Source of the DNA: Microplitis mediator
Lineage: Eukaryota > Arthropoda > Insecta > Hymenoptera > Braconidae
Assembly: GCF_029852145.1 (NCBI RefSeq)
Contig: NC_079979.1
Span: forward strand, 11,014,642 to 11,078,641
DNA length: 64,000 nucleotides
Direction: 5' to 3'
This document shows, in pieces, positions 49,755-61,558 of the stretch. The notes under the pieces were generated by a model. That model ran no database searches. It worked only from the letters and a program-made list of their open reading frames with translations, and had not been told where the DNA came from. Every line of letters starts with the position of its first letter. The first letter of the stretch is position 1. Made by a program: the position numbers and the translations under genes.

Positions 49755-51093
49755 AAAAAAAGCAAATTGAAGCTTGAAATCTCTAGTTTAAAGATATTCC
49801 AGCAAAATATTTTTTTGAGCCACGGTTTTTGCCAAATCATAAGAAAAAGGTCGAGACAAAATTTTTCTAAATTTTTTGGTTTTGTTTTTAAGGTCTACGG
49901 GGCCGGAAAAAAACAAAAAAAAATTTCCGAAAAACGAAAAAAAAAAAAAACTGAATAAAACGTAAAAAAAAAGAGCAAATAAATTCTTGTTTTATCTCGG
50001 TTTTTGGAAAAATTTTGTTTTTTTCTCTTTACCTGACATTTACTGAATAACTAACGCAAAAATGAGAGAAAATCCGAAAAAAATTGATTTTTTCATTTTG
50101 GTAATGATTACACAAATTAAGGAACAAAACTTGTTCCTTTAATTGTTTTGTAAAACTTTGAGCAATTGGCCCGGACAAACGGTTCAATGGATCAAGCTGA
50201 AAATTTCCAGGGTTTTTGAGGGTACATTAAACTGTAAAATCACCTGGCAACATTATTTTTTTTATCAATATTTGTAGAGTAGCGATGAGTCGACTACAAA
50301 ACCAGAAAATAGCCATTTTTTAAGAGTTTTTCAAATGGATATCAAGGATAAAAAAAAATTTTTTTTTGAAAAAATCGAAAATGGAGCTTCTAGGGAATTT
50401 ATTCAAGTTTCTTAAACTGCCCTTTGAATTACTGTGCGGCCATTATTTGCTGAGATATCAATAATCAAAGACAAAAGGATCCTTTTTCATTTGAAGGCTG
50501 AGATCTCAGCAGCAAATTGACGTACAGAAAAACAAAAAAAAGCTAATTTTAGCTAAATAAATTTCCTAAGCGAGCCATGAATTCGTTTCTTTAAAAAAAA
50601 TTTTTCCGGCTCCGTAGACCTTAAAAACAAAACCAAAAAATTTAGAAAAATTTTGTCTCGACCTTTTTCTTATGATTTCGCAAAAACCGTGGCTCAAAAA
50701 AATATTTTGGTGGAATATCTTTAAACTAGAGATTTCAAGCTTCAATTTGCTTTTTTTTTGTTTTTTTGATACGATCATTTTTCACGAAAATACAGCCTTC
50801 CAAAAATCACTAAAAAATTTATAAAATTTTTTTGTTCCTTTAATTTTTTGGATAATTGTATATAATTATATAGAACTGTATACAATTTCAATACAAATTG
50901 TATACAATTGGACCGGGCCATTTTTTCCATCCAATTATATATAGTCTATATATAATTATATATAGTCTACACATAATTGTATAAAATCTTTTTTCATCGG
51001 GGAGTCAAGAGAATTTTTAGGAAAACTGAGTATATCTTGATTGAAGAAAATTTTCTCTTAATTTTGATTATTTTGATTCAAAAAGTTATTTTT

Positions 51094-51865
51094 AACTTCC
51101 CGCTAAGAAAATTGTAAATTTTCAAAAATTCGGGAAGTTATTGGTTTCAGTCCGATTTACGAAAATCGAATTTTCATCAGATGTCGACGTTTTGAGGTCC
51201 TAGAAAGCTATTCTGACTAATTTCAAGATGATGTCCGAGTGTATGTATGTATGTAAATACCTGTATCTTTTGAACGGATGAACCGATTTTGAACTTCAAG
51301 GTGTCATTCGATGCGGCTTGTCAATATCTTAAAGCCGTGAGAAATTGAGCTTGATCGGTAGGGCTTGTTCAGAGATATTTCAAAAATTAAATTTTTTCAA
51401 AAATGTTTTTTTTTCTATAACTTTCAATGTACTCGACGTATTAATCCCAAAATCGACTGGGCTCTAGAGCATTATAAGCTGCGTCGAATGCCACCTCAAC
51501 CATCAAAATCGGTTCATTTGTTCAAGAGAAACCGTTGTCGAAAGAATTAAAAAAATTTTTTTTTTTTAGTTTTTTCGAAATATCTCAAAATCGACTCAAT
51601 AAATCGAATTCAAAATTTGATCAGCTTTAGAACTTGGTGAAACGCGTCGATTGCGACCCCAACCGTCTCAATCGGTTTATTCGTTTAAGAGATATCGTTG
51701 GAGAAAAAATGGTAAAAAACTATTTTTTTCGAAAAGAACGGCATACAAATGTACTTTCGAGCTCGAAGAGCTCGAAAATGTATTCACGACAAAGTTTTCG
51801 AGCTCAAGAAGCACGAAAACAGCGGGAAGTTTTAGGTCTGGCCCGCAGGGTCAATCGATAGACAG
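51094..51865 (+). mobile_element. Family C element, near full-length
   Basis: Starts 'aacttcccgctaagaaaatt' after a T run and ends 'cgcagggtcaatcgatagac' plus 'agat', colinear with the 15128-15911 copy. Three overlapping short frames here (51365-51902) are not genes. Confidence 0.75.
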
Positions 51866-52375
51866 ATTTTTTCGATCCAAATGTGTTAAATTTTCAAGTT
51901 AAAAATGTAATATTTTAGTTCAAAAATTTCTTTTTGAATTATCAAAGAAAGTAAATTGTTTTTTCAATTAATATTTTGAATTTCTTCATTTATTTATTTA
52001 ACTTCTCTACGTAAGGAGTCAGATATCTTAAACCAACTAGTGGCTATTGCTTGAAACAAACAAAAAATTCAAGTCAAGAAAATCAAGCTCTTGGTTTTTG
52101 TTCATAGCAGCATTTGGATAACAGTGGCACTCGGGTCTATGCAGCTTCTCTACTTCGGACACTACTTTGTGTATACACGTAGACGCCCCAAGATCCCAAA
52201 AAAAACTAAACGAGTCTGTTTAACGCTGGAACCGTATATGTGCAATTATATATTACACACCAATATTCTAATCGTATTAGTTTATTAATCGTACAATTAA
52301 CTAATTTATATATTTAAATTGTTTTGAATTGAAGTATTCAGTAAAAATGTAAATTATTGTAGTTGTTAGTCATTA
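51866..52375. other. Unique-looking AT-rich sequence
   Basis: Contains a 65-codon frame (52091-52288) of mixed composition without recognisable motif or splice context; not called as a gene. Confidence 0.35.
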
Positions 52376-52763
52376 CCCGATGAAAAAAGATTTCATACAA
52401 TTGTATAAAATTATATACAAAAAATGGCCCGATCCAATTGTATACAACTATATAGAAATTGTATACAATTCTATACAAATTGTATACAAGTCTATATAAT
52501 TATATACAATTTTATACAAATTATGTACAATTCTATGTAATTATATACAATTCTATATAATTGCAATATGTAGAATTGTATATAATTATATAGAATTGTA
52601 TACAATTTGTATAGAATTGTATACAATTTCTATCCAAATTGTATACAATTGGATCGGGCCATTTTTTCTATCCAATTATATATAGTCTATATATAATTAT
52701 ATATAGTCCATATATAATTGATATATAATTCTATACAACTGTATAAAATCTTTTTTCATCGGG
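52376..52763. mobile_element. Element K2, intact 388-bp copy
   Basis: Ends 'cccgatgaaaaaagatttca' and 'aaaatcttttttcatcggg', with TA on both sides. The interior consists almost only of 'attgtatacaatt' and 'ttgtatagaattgtatac' words, with 'atggcccgatccaattg' and its inverse near each end. Confidence 0.85.
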
Positions 52764-53117
52764 TATATCTGGTGTTTTTTCCTGATTCAAGTTGAGTTAA
52801 ATAGTGTCGTTTCAATCACAAAAACTAAGTTAATTTTTATTTATGCTGTTTTTAATCATATCAGATAATCAAGCTTGTTTTCATTTCTAATCCTAAATTC
52901 ATATAAAATTGTTTCCTTTTTAGTGATATCATGCAGTTGATGGTGTCAATGAAGACAGGATAAATAACATAACCTATCATTTATTGTAATAAAAAAATAA
53001 AAATTTTTATTGTACAATATATATACAAACAAAAAATTAAAATCAATTGAAATTATTGAAAAGAATTCGAATTTCATCACTTTTAATTCGTTTCAATCAA
53101 TATTTTTAAACAGGGGT

Positions 53118-53517
53118 CCCGCGCAGATTCGAATCACGGTGGAAACACAGTGGGTTTGTTGCATTTTCCCACTGTGATAATGCAGTGTATCCACCGTGAT
53201 TCCACGGTGGCTTGACCACTGTGTATAAACGGTGTTCCCACTGTGATTACGCAGTGGATACACCGTGGAACCACGGTGGTGAAATAGCGCAAAGCCACCG
53301 TGGAATCACGGTGAATACACTGCGTAATCACAGTGGGAACACCGTTTATACACAGTGGTCAAGCCACCGTGGAATCACGGTGGATACACCGTGTAATCAC
53401 AGTGGATACACTGTGTATACCCGGTGGTAAAATGGAACAAACCCACCGTGTAACCACGGTGGATCCACGGTGTGTACACTTCCACGGTGTTTCCACCGTG
53501 ATTCAAATCTGCGAGGG
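53118..53517. mobile_element. Element G2, hairpin-satellite MITE
   Basis: Ends 'cccgcgcagattcgaatcac' and 'gattcaaatctgcgaggg', with GT on both sides. The interior is made of 'ccaccgtggaatcacggtgg' hairpins and 'acactgtgtaatcacagtg' words; the whole element is also palindromic about its centre near 53285. GC content is much higher than its surroundings. Frames at 53134-53521 arise from the repeats. Confidence 0.85.
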
Positions 53518-53559
53518 GTAATAAAGAATCAAAATATATTTTGATGATTAATTGTATAC

Positions 53560-53960
53560 ACGAAAAAAAAATTCGACGAAAAATTCCAATATTACTATCG
53601 TAATCCTGGACTATACTTTTATTATCTGTAACGTTCCAATCTATGATACGAAAATTTACAGTTTTTAAAAGATTTTTTACTATTCACGATCGTAATTTCA
53701 TTAAGAGTTTGTTGTAATCAATTCAATAAGAAATATCACAATGTTACTATCGTAAATAGTAAAAGAATAAAAAATAAGATTTAATTATACTGTTTATTCT
53801 TTTATTCTTCCTTTTAATTTACAGTCCGGCGTCTATGTTTTTACAATACAAGCTACAAAAATTACTATAGTTGGATTGTAAATTTTCTGAAATGGTATAG
53901 TATATGCTATCTGAAGCGTTTACGTATGAAAGACAAATGTTGTCACAATACCATGATGTG
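53560..53960. repeat. AT-rich repeat with 'ttactatcgtaa' words
   Basis: 'attactatcgtaatcc' and 'ttacgatagt' recur here and near 59850-60090. No boundary resolved. Confidence 0.35.
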
Positions 53961-53972
53961 ATGCTTGTGTGA

Positions 53973-53974
<2 letters not shown>

Positions 53975-54035
<61 letters not shown>
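53975..54035. repeat. (TA)n microsatellite
   Basis: TA run of about 60 bp. Confidence 0.9.
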
Positions 54036-54037
<2 letters not shown>

Positions 54038-54759
54038 AATGATGACATCGACTTTGTCTGTATTATTTGTGGTTCAACTATATATATTTATGAATCAGTT
54101 CTTTATATCCACAGTGTAGTGCAGAAATAGAGGTTATTTTTCATTACGTTTTTCGGACAATTGTAAATAAAAAATTTAGAAAAAAAACTGTGCTTTCTTC
54201 ATTACAAACCTACATAGATTATGGAATATAATAATTTGGTGGTGTAAGTATAATTATTACTATTCACCCTGGCGGATCCGATTCCACTGAATCCCCTGAA
54301 ATCCCACCGTGTAAAAGTGAAAAAATTCCACACAACATACACTTAAATTACACCGTACTCCTCCGGGTTACACGATTTTTACCTGCTATTCCCACCGGAG
54401 CTTTGATGAAAGAAAGAGTACACCAATACTACACTGACTTTACACGACGACTGTTTTAGTGGAAATTTAAATTTTACGCTTAAATTACATCGTATTACAC
54501 GATTCTTACTCGCTATTCCCACCGGAGCTTCACTAGAAGAAAGAGCACACTATAACTACACTTATTTTACACCACGGATGATTTAGTGGAAATGTAAATT
54601 GTACGCTTAAATTTCATCCTATACAACGTATTAAATAAATTGTAAATTTTTGTTCATATAGTAGAAACTCTATACTTTTTACAAAAATAATTTTTTTTCG
54701 TAAGTCCAAGTTTAATTTCTGAGAATTAATATTCATGGAAGCATTGGTAATAAATACTA

Positions 54760-55100
54760 ATGCCACGATGTAAAATAGGATATACTATGATACCAACAAA
54801 AAAAGTGCTCATCACTCTGTCAAATGACAGAGGAGTACTCGTGCCAAAATTGCTTCCAGCATTGGAATTTAACACTTCTGAAAAAAGTCTCTTACTAGAG
54901 ACACAACAACCCGTGGGCGCGATCTCGTGGCGAGCATAGAACTACTTCCGCTGCTGCTTATAGCACCGGTGACTTCCCTCTCCTACATATTTATCTTTAC
55001 TCCCGAGTTATTTTTCTCTTAGTTTAAGCAGTTTTTTTTTTTTTTTTTTTTAAGGCATATAAAAATTTTTGCGCTTAAAAAATTGTACTTATTCCGAGAA
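54760..55100 (-). repeat. Family E core within I
   Basis: 'gcgcgatctcgtggcgagca', 'ctacttccgctgctgctta' and 'tagcaccggtgacttccctc', with 'gtcaaatgacagaggagtac'. Confidence 0.65.
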
Positions 55101-55384
55101 AATTTATTGTCTTCAAATCAAAAAATGTAATATTGTTTCAAAAAACTAACACATCTTTCTTTAAGAAAATATCTCTCATGTTTAGAAAAAAAAACTCTTA
55201 AAACAAGTATAAACTTTTTTTGTCCAAGCATAAAAATATGTTGACTTCAGGAAAAAGAAATTTTTGATTCAAGATAATTATTTACTAGGTGCAAGAAAAT
55301 TTCAATTTTCTGAATCGTTAAACAAAATCTCTTGTATCAAGATTAATTTTCTTGGTTCAAGTGAACTGTATTACTTTGTGAAAA

Positions 55385-55808
55385 ATAAGTTGTAGGAAGT
55401 GAAATGATTGACATAAAAGACTCTATCACATTTTAAAATAAGTCTGATAGTTTCGCCGAAAAAGTCAAATAATACTAAAATTTACTATGAATCCAACTTT
55501 GACCTCGAATAACTTTCAAAAAATTAACTTTATCGAAAAATTATAAGAGACTTTTTTTGTAGGACGTTCAATTTTCAACAGAAGTATCCATTGATTTTTC
55601 CGACACACTAATTCCCTGGTGAGTGATAAAATTCTAAACTGTGAAAAACATTTTTCCTATGTTATTCAAATCAGAAATCGAAAAATGCGATGGACTACCT
55701 CTAAAACTTGAATTTAAGAGCCGATCTTCTAAAAGAATTTTTATTTTAACATATTTCATCAATTTCTGGTGGTACCCAGAAAAATAAATGTTGTTTTCCG
55801 GCACACCC
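55385..55808. repeat. Family B half-element
   Basis: 'agtctgatagtttcgccgaa', 'gactttttttgtaggacgtt' and the right terminus 'ccggcacaccc' followed by TA. Only one arm is clear. Confidence 0.6.
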
Positions 55809-56098
55809 TAATTATTATATTATAAAATAATTACAACTTTTAGTATTGATTACAAATACATTTTACAATTATCTGATACTCTTGCACCAAGTAAATAATT
55901 ATCTTGATAATTTTATCTTATGTCAAAATGTTTTTTTTTTTTTCAAATCAACATATTTTTATGCTTAAATTGAAATAATTTTAATTGCTTAAAGTGTTAT
56001 TATTTCTTAGTATGAGAGATATTTTTTTGAAGAAAGTTATTCGTTAAGAGTGAAAATGAATTGTATTTTTTAATCAAACAATTGAAAGCAAAATATAC

Positions 56099-57340
56099 AT
56101 TTATCCAGAAAATTAAAGGAACAAGAAAATTTTATAAATTTTTTAGTGATTTTTGGAAGGCTGTATTTTCGTGAAAAATGATCGTATCGAAAATATTGAA
56201 AAAGCAAATTGAAGCTTGAAATCTCTAGTTTAAGGATCTTCCAGCAAAATAATTTTTTGAGCTACAGTTTTTGCGGAATCATAAGAAATAGCTCGAGACA
56301 AAATTTTTCTAAATTTTTTGGTTTTGGTTTTTGGGTCTACGGGATCAGGAAAATTGTTTGGCTCATTTAGGAATTTTGTTTATCTACAATTTGCTTCTTT
56401 TTTGTTTATTTGTACGACAATTTGCTGCTGAGATATCAGCCTTATAATAAAAAAGGATCTATTTGTCCTTGATAATCGATATCTCAGCAACTAATGGTCG
56501 GACAGTGATTTTGAGGGCAGCTTTAGAACTTGAATTAATACCCCACAAGCCTCATTTCCGATTTAAAAAAAAAAAAATTTTTTTCAGCCTTAATATTAAT
56601 TTGAAAAACCTACAACAAATGGACTTTTTATGGTTTTTTAGTAAATCAACCGCTGTTATAAGAATATTGATGGAAAGGGAAATGTTGCTAGGTGATTTTA
56701 CAGCTTAATGTACCCCCAAAAGCCCTGGAAATTTTCAAATCGATCCATTGAACTGTTTGTCCGAGCCGATTGTTCAAAGTTTTACAAAACAATTTAAGGA
56801 ACAATCTTTGTTCCTTAATTTGTGTAATCATTACCAAAATGGTAAAATTAACTTTCTTTCATTTTTGCGTTAGTTATTCAGTAAATGTAAGGAAAAGAAA
56901 AAAAAATAAATCTCCAAATACGAGATAAAACAAGAATTTTTTTACGTTTTACTCGGAGATTCTTCTTCCTTTTTTATTATAAGGCTGATATCTCAGCAGT
57001 AGATTCTCGTACAGAGAAACAAAAAGGCAAATTGTAGCTGAATAAATTTCCTAAACGAGCTAGCAATTGATTTTCGGAAAAAAATTTTTTCGACCCCGTA
57101 GACCCAAAAACGAAAACCAAAAAATTTAGAAAAATTTTGTCTCGAGCTATTTCTTATGATTCCACAAAAACCGTAGCTCAAAAAATTATTTTGTTGGAAG
57201 ATCTTCAAACTAGAGATTTCAAGCTTCAATTTGCTTTTTTAATTTTTCCGATACGATCATTTTTCACGAAAATATAGCCTTCCAAAAATCACTAAAAAAT
57301 TTATAAAATTTTCTTGTTCCTTTAATTTTTTGGATAAGTG
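56099..57340. mobile_element. Foldback element A3
   Basis: Ends 'catttatccagaaaattaaa' and 'tttaattttttggataagtg', with TA on both sides. Arms of about 600 bp are inverted copies with more mismatches than A1. Frames at 56463-56708 and 56993-57229 are artefacts. Confidence 0.8.
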
Positions 57341-57993
57341 TAGAATTATATATAATTATTTAAAATTATATATAATCTTTTTCACTCGGGCGCTTAAATT
57401 ACATCGTACTACACGATTTTTACATGCTATTCCCACCAGAGCTTCGATGAAAGAAAGGTATATGTACCAAAATTACACTTATTTTACTCGGCGGCGGTTT
57501 TAGTGGGAATTTCAATTTTACGCTTAAATTACACTATGTTAAACGGTTTTTTTCAGTGCACGAACTCCTTCAACGTGAAAATAACTATTTTACATACTGA
57601 TTACACCAAAATTTTAAAATTTTTAAAATACGCTAGAAAATGCAGACAAAACGTCGTAAAAACTCCGAGGAAACACAGTAGAAACCTCTTGTCATCATGG
57701 CAGACAAAACACCGCTTTTTAACGAAAAACACCGTCGAAACTCCGTTGATACGTCGATTTTTTAGCGAGTTTGTACGGTAGCGCTTGAACCACTAGAATA
57801 TACAGTGGAAACTCAATGGTAATCGAATGTAAAATGAGTGTCAGTAGATTAGTGTGAAACAAGGGTAAACTAAGAGTGAAATTTTCACAAACCCACCGTG
57901 TGATACACGTGACATTTCGGTGTATTTTCAGTGTAATTCGGATTACACTAAGTTAACACTGAAACCCACGGTGGAAACGGATCCGCCAGGGCA

Positions 57994-58500
57994 ATTTTTA
58001 TTAAACTGAATATTCTGTGGGTATATCGTTCGTTTCAAAATTATTTATCTGGACATGAAGTTTATTTTTATAAACAATTTAGTAGTATTATGGTCATAGG
58101 ATAAATGATTCTAAAAGAATGAAAATTTATTTTTTCTAATAAATTCAATTCTCCTAATTTTGTTACAGGATATTCTTCATTTGTCGACAATGAATAATTT
58201 TACCCGGCTTTGCGAGACGTAAAACATTTCAATAACCTCAAATTATGGGCATTTAACGTTTCTTTATGATACTGAAGTTAGCAGACGCTTAATAATTTTT
58301 GGATTTTTTTAAAAATGATAAATTATAGAAAAAAAGTATTCGAAAAAATTGCACCTATGGTTTTTTTAATTTTCTACATGTGCGTATTTTGAATCCAAAG
58401 AAATGAGTTATTTATTCAAAAGGAAAAAATTATAATACTTTTGGAATCTGATGTGATATTATAACTTATAAAGTTAAATTAATAAATCATAAATTTTATA
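57994..58500. other. AT-rich sequence without a gene
   Basis: No repeat edge or coding signal that I can support. Confidence 0.45.
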
Positions 58501-58505
58501 TATAC

Positions 58506-59594
58506 TGTAACATGAGGAAAATTCGACATCGACCCGTGGTTTGAAAATTATTTGAATTAATAAATAATTATCCGGTGAGCAAATTTTAGTGACCTCTAGC
58601 ATCGAAAATTCCGACTGTGACCGAGCAAACGATCCAACGCATTGATTGTCACGGGAGATCCGGGAGAGACGCCGTACTAAACGGCCACGTTTTTTTTGTA
58701 TTTGAACAATTCGACTCCGACCAATTTCGATCCCGACGATTGAACAACGCGATTTACGACTAAAACGACCAATCCGAGTTTTGATCAACGACTAGTTAAA
58801 TTAATTGATCACGACAATTAATTTCGACCGACAATAACCGACTCCGTGAACAAGTGAACAAGCCGAAGCCTCGGCCCGAAAACTGAACAACGTGTTCTAG
58901 TGAATTTAGTAGTGAACAAGTGAACCGCGTTCGTGTAATAATTATTAATTAATAATTAATTACGCGTAAAAATTATATGATCGTGCAATTTAACGTGTTA
59001 CCGAAATAAAATATTATTTTATATTTTATTTTATTTCAATCGAGTAATTCTGAGAATCACGGATTATCTGTGTCTCATTCGCAACAGCAGTCTTGTCACC
59101 TCGACGTGTAAGAATACTCTGACGTCATTCGTCAAGTATTTCGTTAATACTTCCGCTGTATGTGTGTCTCCGGACAATAAACGTATTTTATTTTATTTCG
59201 ATAACCGACTGTGTTTTCTCTGAGCAATGAACTGAATTGTGTTTCGATCAACTACGATTTTTTTTTTATAGTTTCGTTTATATCGAGTCAAGCCGACAAC
59301 GGCATTTATATTTTTTTGTAACCGATAATAATTTTGTGATACCGATCAATTATTTTGTGTTCAATATACGACTAATTATTTTGTGTTAATTCTGATTAAT
59401 TATTTATCGTAATCTTAAGTGCCTGACCTTTCCCCGATCCGCCACCCTGAGTCGACATTTTTGATAATTGTTTATTTGGTGATTATAAAATCACCTGGCG
59501 CCCAACTTAATTATTTTTGAACAAGGTAGCCAAAAACAGTAAGTGTATTCGGACTTCACTCCGGTAGATCCCCGGTGGTGAAAAACCCGTTACA
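58506..59594 (+). mobile_element. LTR-like repeat TGTAAC..GTTACA, copy 3 (complete)
   Basis: Begins 'tgtaacatgaggaaaattcg' and ends 'gtgaaaaacccgttaca'. Uninterrupted and colinear with copy 1, including 'cgaaataaaatatta', 'ggtgattataaaatcacc' and 'tggcgcccaac'. Flanking bases are 'atac' and 'tac', so the exact duplication is unclear. The frame at 58474-58788 is not a gene. Confidence 0.75.
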
Positions 59595-59604
59595 TACAAA
59601 AAAA

Positions 59605-61172
59605 ATATATTTGAAAAAATATTAAATAAATGTTTTATTATTACTACTTCAACATGTTTTATTTTTATTTCGAGATTATGTTTTCTTTCTCAATTTAACT
59701 GTTAAAAAAAAAAAAAAATTCCAAATGATAAATTTTTCTTTTTTATTATTTATATAAGTTCTACTTTCTTAAGAAAATATATTTTACTCCATTGACTTCT
59801 AATTATTATTTTATATTTAAAGAAATTCTACATTACCGACTCATTCATTTTACGATAGTTGTATTAGAATTTATGTACGGAGGGTAGAGGTACCTCTACC
59901 CTCCATAAATTTATGTTAACAGAACTTGTATAATTTACTCTATAGTATCTGATTTTTTCTTTCTGGTAGTAGTATAAATTATAAAATAAAAATTACGATA
60001 GTCTATTGTAAAAATTATTATTAAAAACTTATAGTCCAGCGTTACAATACTATATAATAAAAATTACGATAGTTGAATCGTAAAAAATCCGTGAATTTTA
60101 TAAAAACAATTAATTTAAAATTGAACTGATTTGTTATATTTTAAAATAAAAGTATTTTTTATTTTACATTAATGTATAATTAAACATTAGTTTTAAAATG
60201 AGTTTTTTATTTTTTTAATCTAAAATGAATTGTTTTAAGATAAAATCTACATTTCTTTTGAACTAAATGTTTTCAAATCTTCAAATAAATTAATTTTTAC
60301 TTGGAGTAAGTTAAATGTGACTCCGTTTAATAACTCGATGTACCGAAATGAATCGATATCGACTACATTCGAGAGAACGATGTTTTTAGAATGAGTTGGT
60401 ATCTTCTGAAACCAAGAGCTAAATTTTCTTGAGCCAACTAAGTTATTTTCTTGTTCGGAGAAACTAAAAACATTTAAAGCAAAAATTTGTATTTTTAAAT
60501 CAAGATTAAATTTCTTTATTGGAGAGTTTTATATATTTTAATTAAAAAAAAAAATTTTTTACCAAGAGAAATTTTTTTCAAACAAGAAAATAGGATATTT
60601 TAATTTAAGAATTTATTTTTGGAAACGATTTTTTTCTTGACCCAAGAATTCCTTTTTTTCTGTGTGTGATAAATGTGGATCAAGACAAATAATTTTTCTT
60701 CTGTTTCTAAATATTTTCCGGTAATGATATAAGCTCAATTTCGAGAAATTTTTAAAAATAAAAGAATCAAATGCAAAACAGAAGGTATTCGTGTTTATTA
60801 GTCTAATATTTCTATTGTTTTTTTGATCAGGTTTACTTTAAATTGTCTGGTAAGTGTTTTCAAAAAATTATCCTTATGCATGTATTAATAAATAATAATT
60901 TCGACAATCTGATAACTATTTATTGAATAATATGTAAATTATTAGTTATTAATTAACTACTATTTATAGTAGGGCGAAAACACATAATCATGCCGAAATA
61001 GTATTAAAAATATATGATAATTTAGTTAATATTTGTTTATTTGTAGTATACGTTCTTATACTTCATATCGATCATATCTTCTTACATTACGATAACTTAA
61101 GCTTAATTTTATTATATCTAATAGAATTATTACTATCACTATTAAATAATATTCGATTAATTTGTCGGATAT
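59605..61172. other. AT-rich sequence without a gene
   Basis: Contains a short perfect palindrome at 59879-59904 and, near 60380-60670, phrases like 'cttgacccaagaattcc' and 'tttttctgtgtgtg' resembling the edges of family E. No coding signal. Confidence 0.45.
59879..59904. repeat. 26-bp perfect palindrome
   Basis: 'ggagggtagagg' + 'ta' + 'cctctaccctcc', self-complementary throughout, in otherwise AT-rich DNA. Confidence 0.9.
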
Positions 61173-61487
61173 CCCTCGCAGATTTGAATCACGGTGGAAA
61201 CACGGTGGGTTTGTTGCATTTTACCACTGTGATTACGCGGTGTATCCACCGTGATTCCACGGTGGCTTGACCACTGTGTATACACGGTGTTTCCACTGTG
61301 ATTACGCAGTGGATACACCGTGGAACCACGGTGGTGAAATAGCACAAAGCCACCGTGGAATCATGGTGGATACACCGCGTAATCACAGTAGAAACACCGT
61401 GTATACACAGTGGTCAAGCCACCGTGGAATCACGGTGGATACACCGCGTAATCACAGTGTTTCCACCGTGATTCAAATCTGCGAGGG
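61173..61487. mobile_element. Element G3, hairpin-satellite MITE
   Basis: Ends 'ccctcgcagatttgaatcac' and 'gtgattcaaatctgcgaggg', flanked by 'tat' on both sides. Same 'ccaccgtggaatcacggtgg' hairpin words as G2 and palindromic about 61335. It ends only 71 bp from the stop codon of the THAP gene. Confidence 0.85.
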
Positions 61488-61527
61488 TATTTTTTTTATC
61501 ACTTTTCAACCATATTAAAAAAAAACA

Positions 61528-61545
61528 TTTATTATTATTTTTATT
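61528..61545 (-). terminator. Poly(A) signals for the THAP gene
   Basis: On the minus strand, 'aataaaaataataataaatg' gives AATAAA hexamers 15-35 bp after the TAA at 61559-61561. Confidence 0.55.
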
Positions 61546-61558
61546 ACCAAAATAATAT

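Larger units (their letters stand above)
47950..50858. mobile_element. Foldback element A2, with family C and M nested
   Basis: Ends 'cacttatccaaaaaattaaa' and 'tttaattttttggataattg', with TA on both sides. The arms match A1 in layout ('agtgatttttggaaggctgt') and A3 in sequence. The left arm is interrupted by a family C copy at 48053-49754. K2 gives the empty site. Frames such as 49767-49958 and 50566-50778 are arm artefacts. Confidence 0.8.
47744..51001. mobile_element. Element K1 (CCCGATGAAA..TTTCATCGGG), with A2 nested
   Basis: Ends 'cccgatgaaaaaagatttta' and 'taaaatcttttttcatcggg', with GA on both sides (47742-47743 and 51002-51003). The interior is 'attgtatacaattctatac' words. The foldback element A2 is inserted at 47950. 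K2 at 52376-52763 is an uninterrupted copy. Confidence 0.8.
54267..57991. mobile_element. Element I (CCCTGGCGGATCCG ends), with three nested families
   Basis: Ends 'ccctggcggatccgattcc' and 'ggaaacggatccgccaggg', with CA on both sides (54265-54266 and 57992-57993). Words such as 'ttacacgatttttac' and 'gctattcccaccggagctt' repeat at 54350-54620 and 57390-57560. Families E, B and A lie inside. The frame at 57503-57781 shows no family motif. Confidence 0.8.

Noticed and set aside
52091..52288. 65-codon frame with a hydrophobic start (MVFVHSSIWITVALGSMQ)
   Set aside because: Short, isolated, no splice or poly(A) context and no recognised family; chance is sufficient at this length.
53134..53521. 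Several His/Thr-rich short frames (also at 61157-61518)
   Set aside because: They come from the family G hairpin repeats read in several frames on both strands.
57503..57781. 92-codon frame in element I
   Set aside because: Spans repeat words of element I and has no domain; probably a chance frame.
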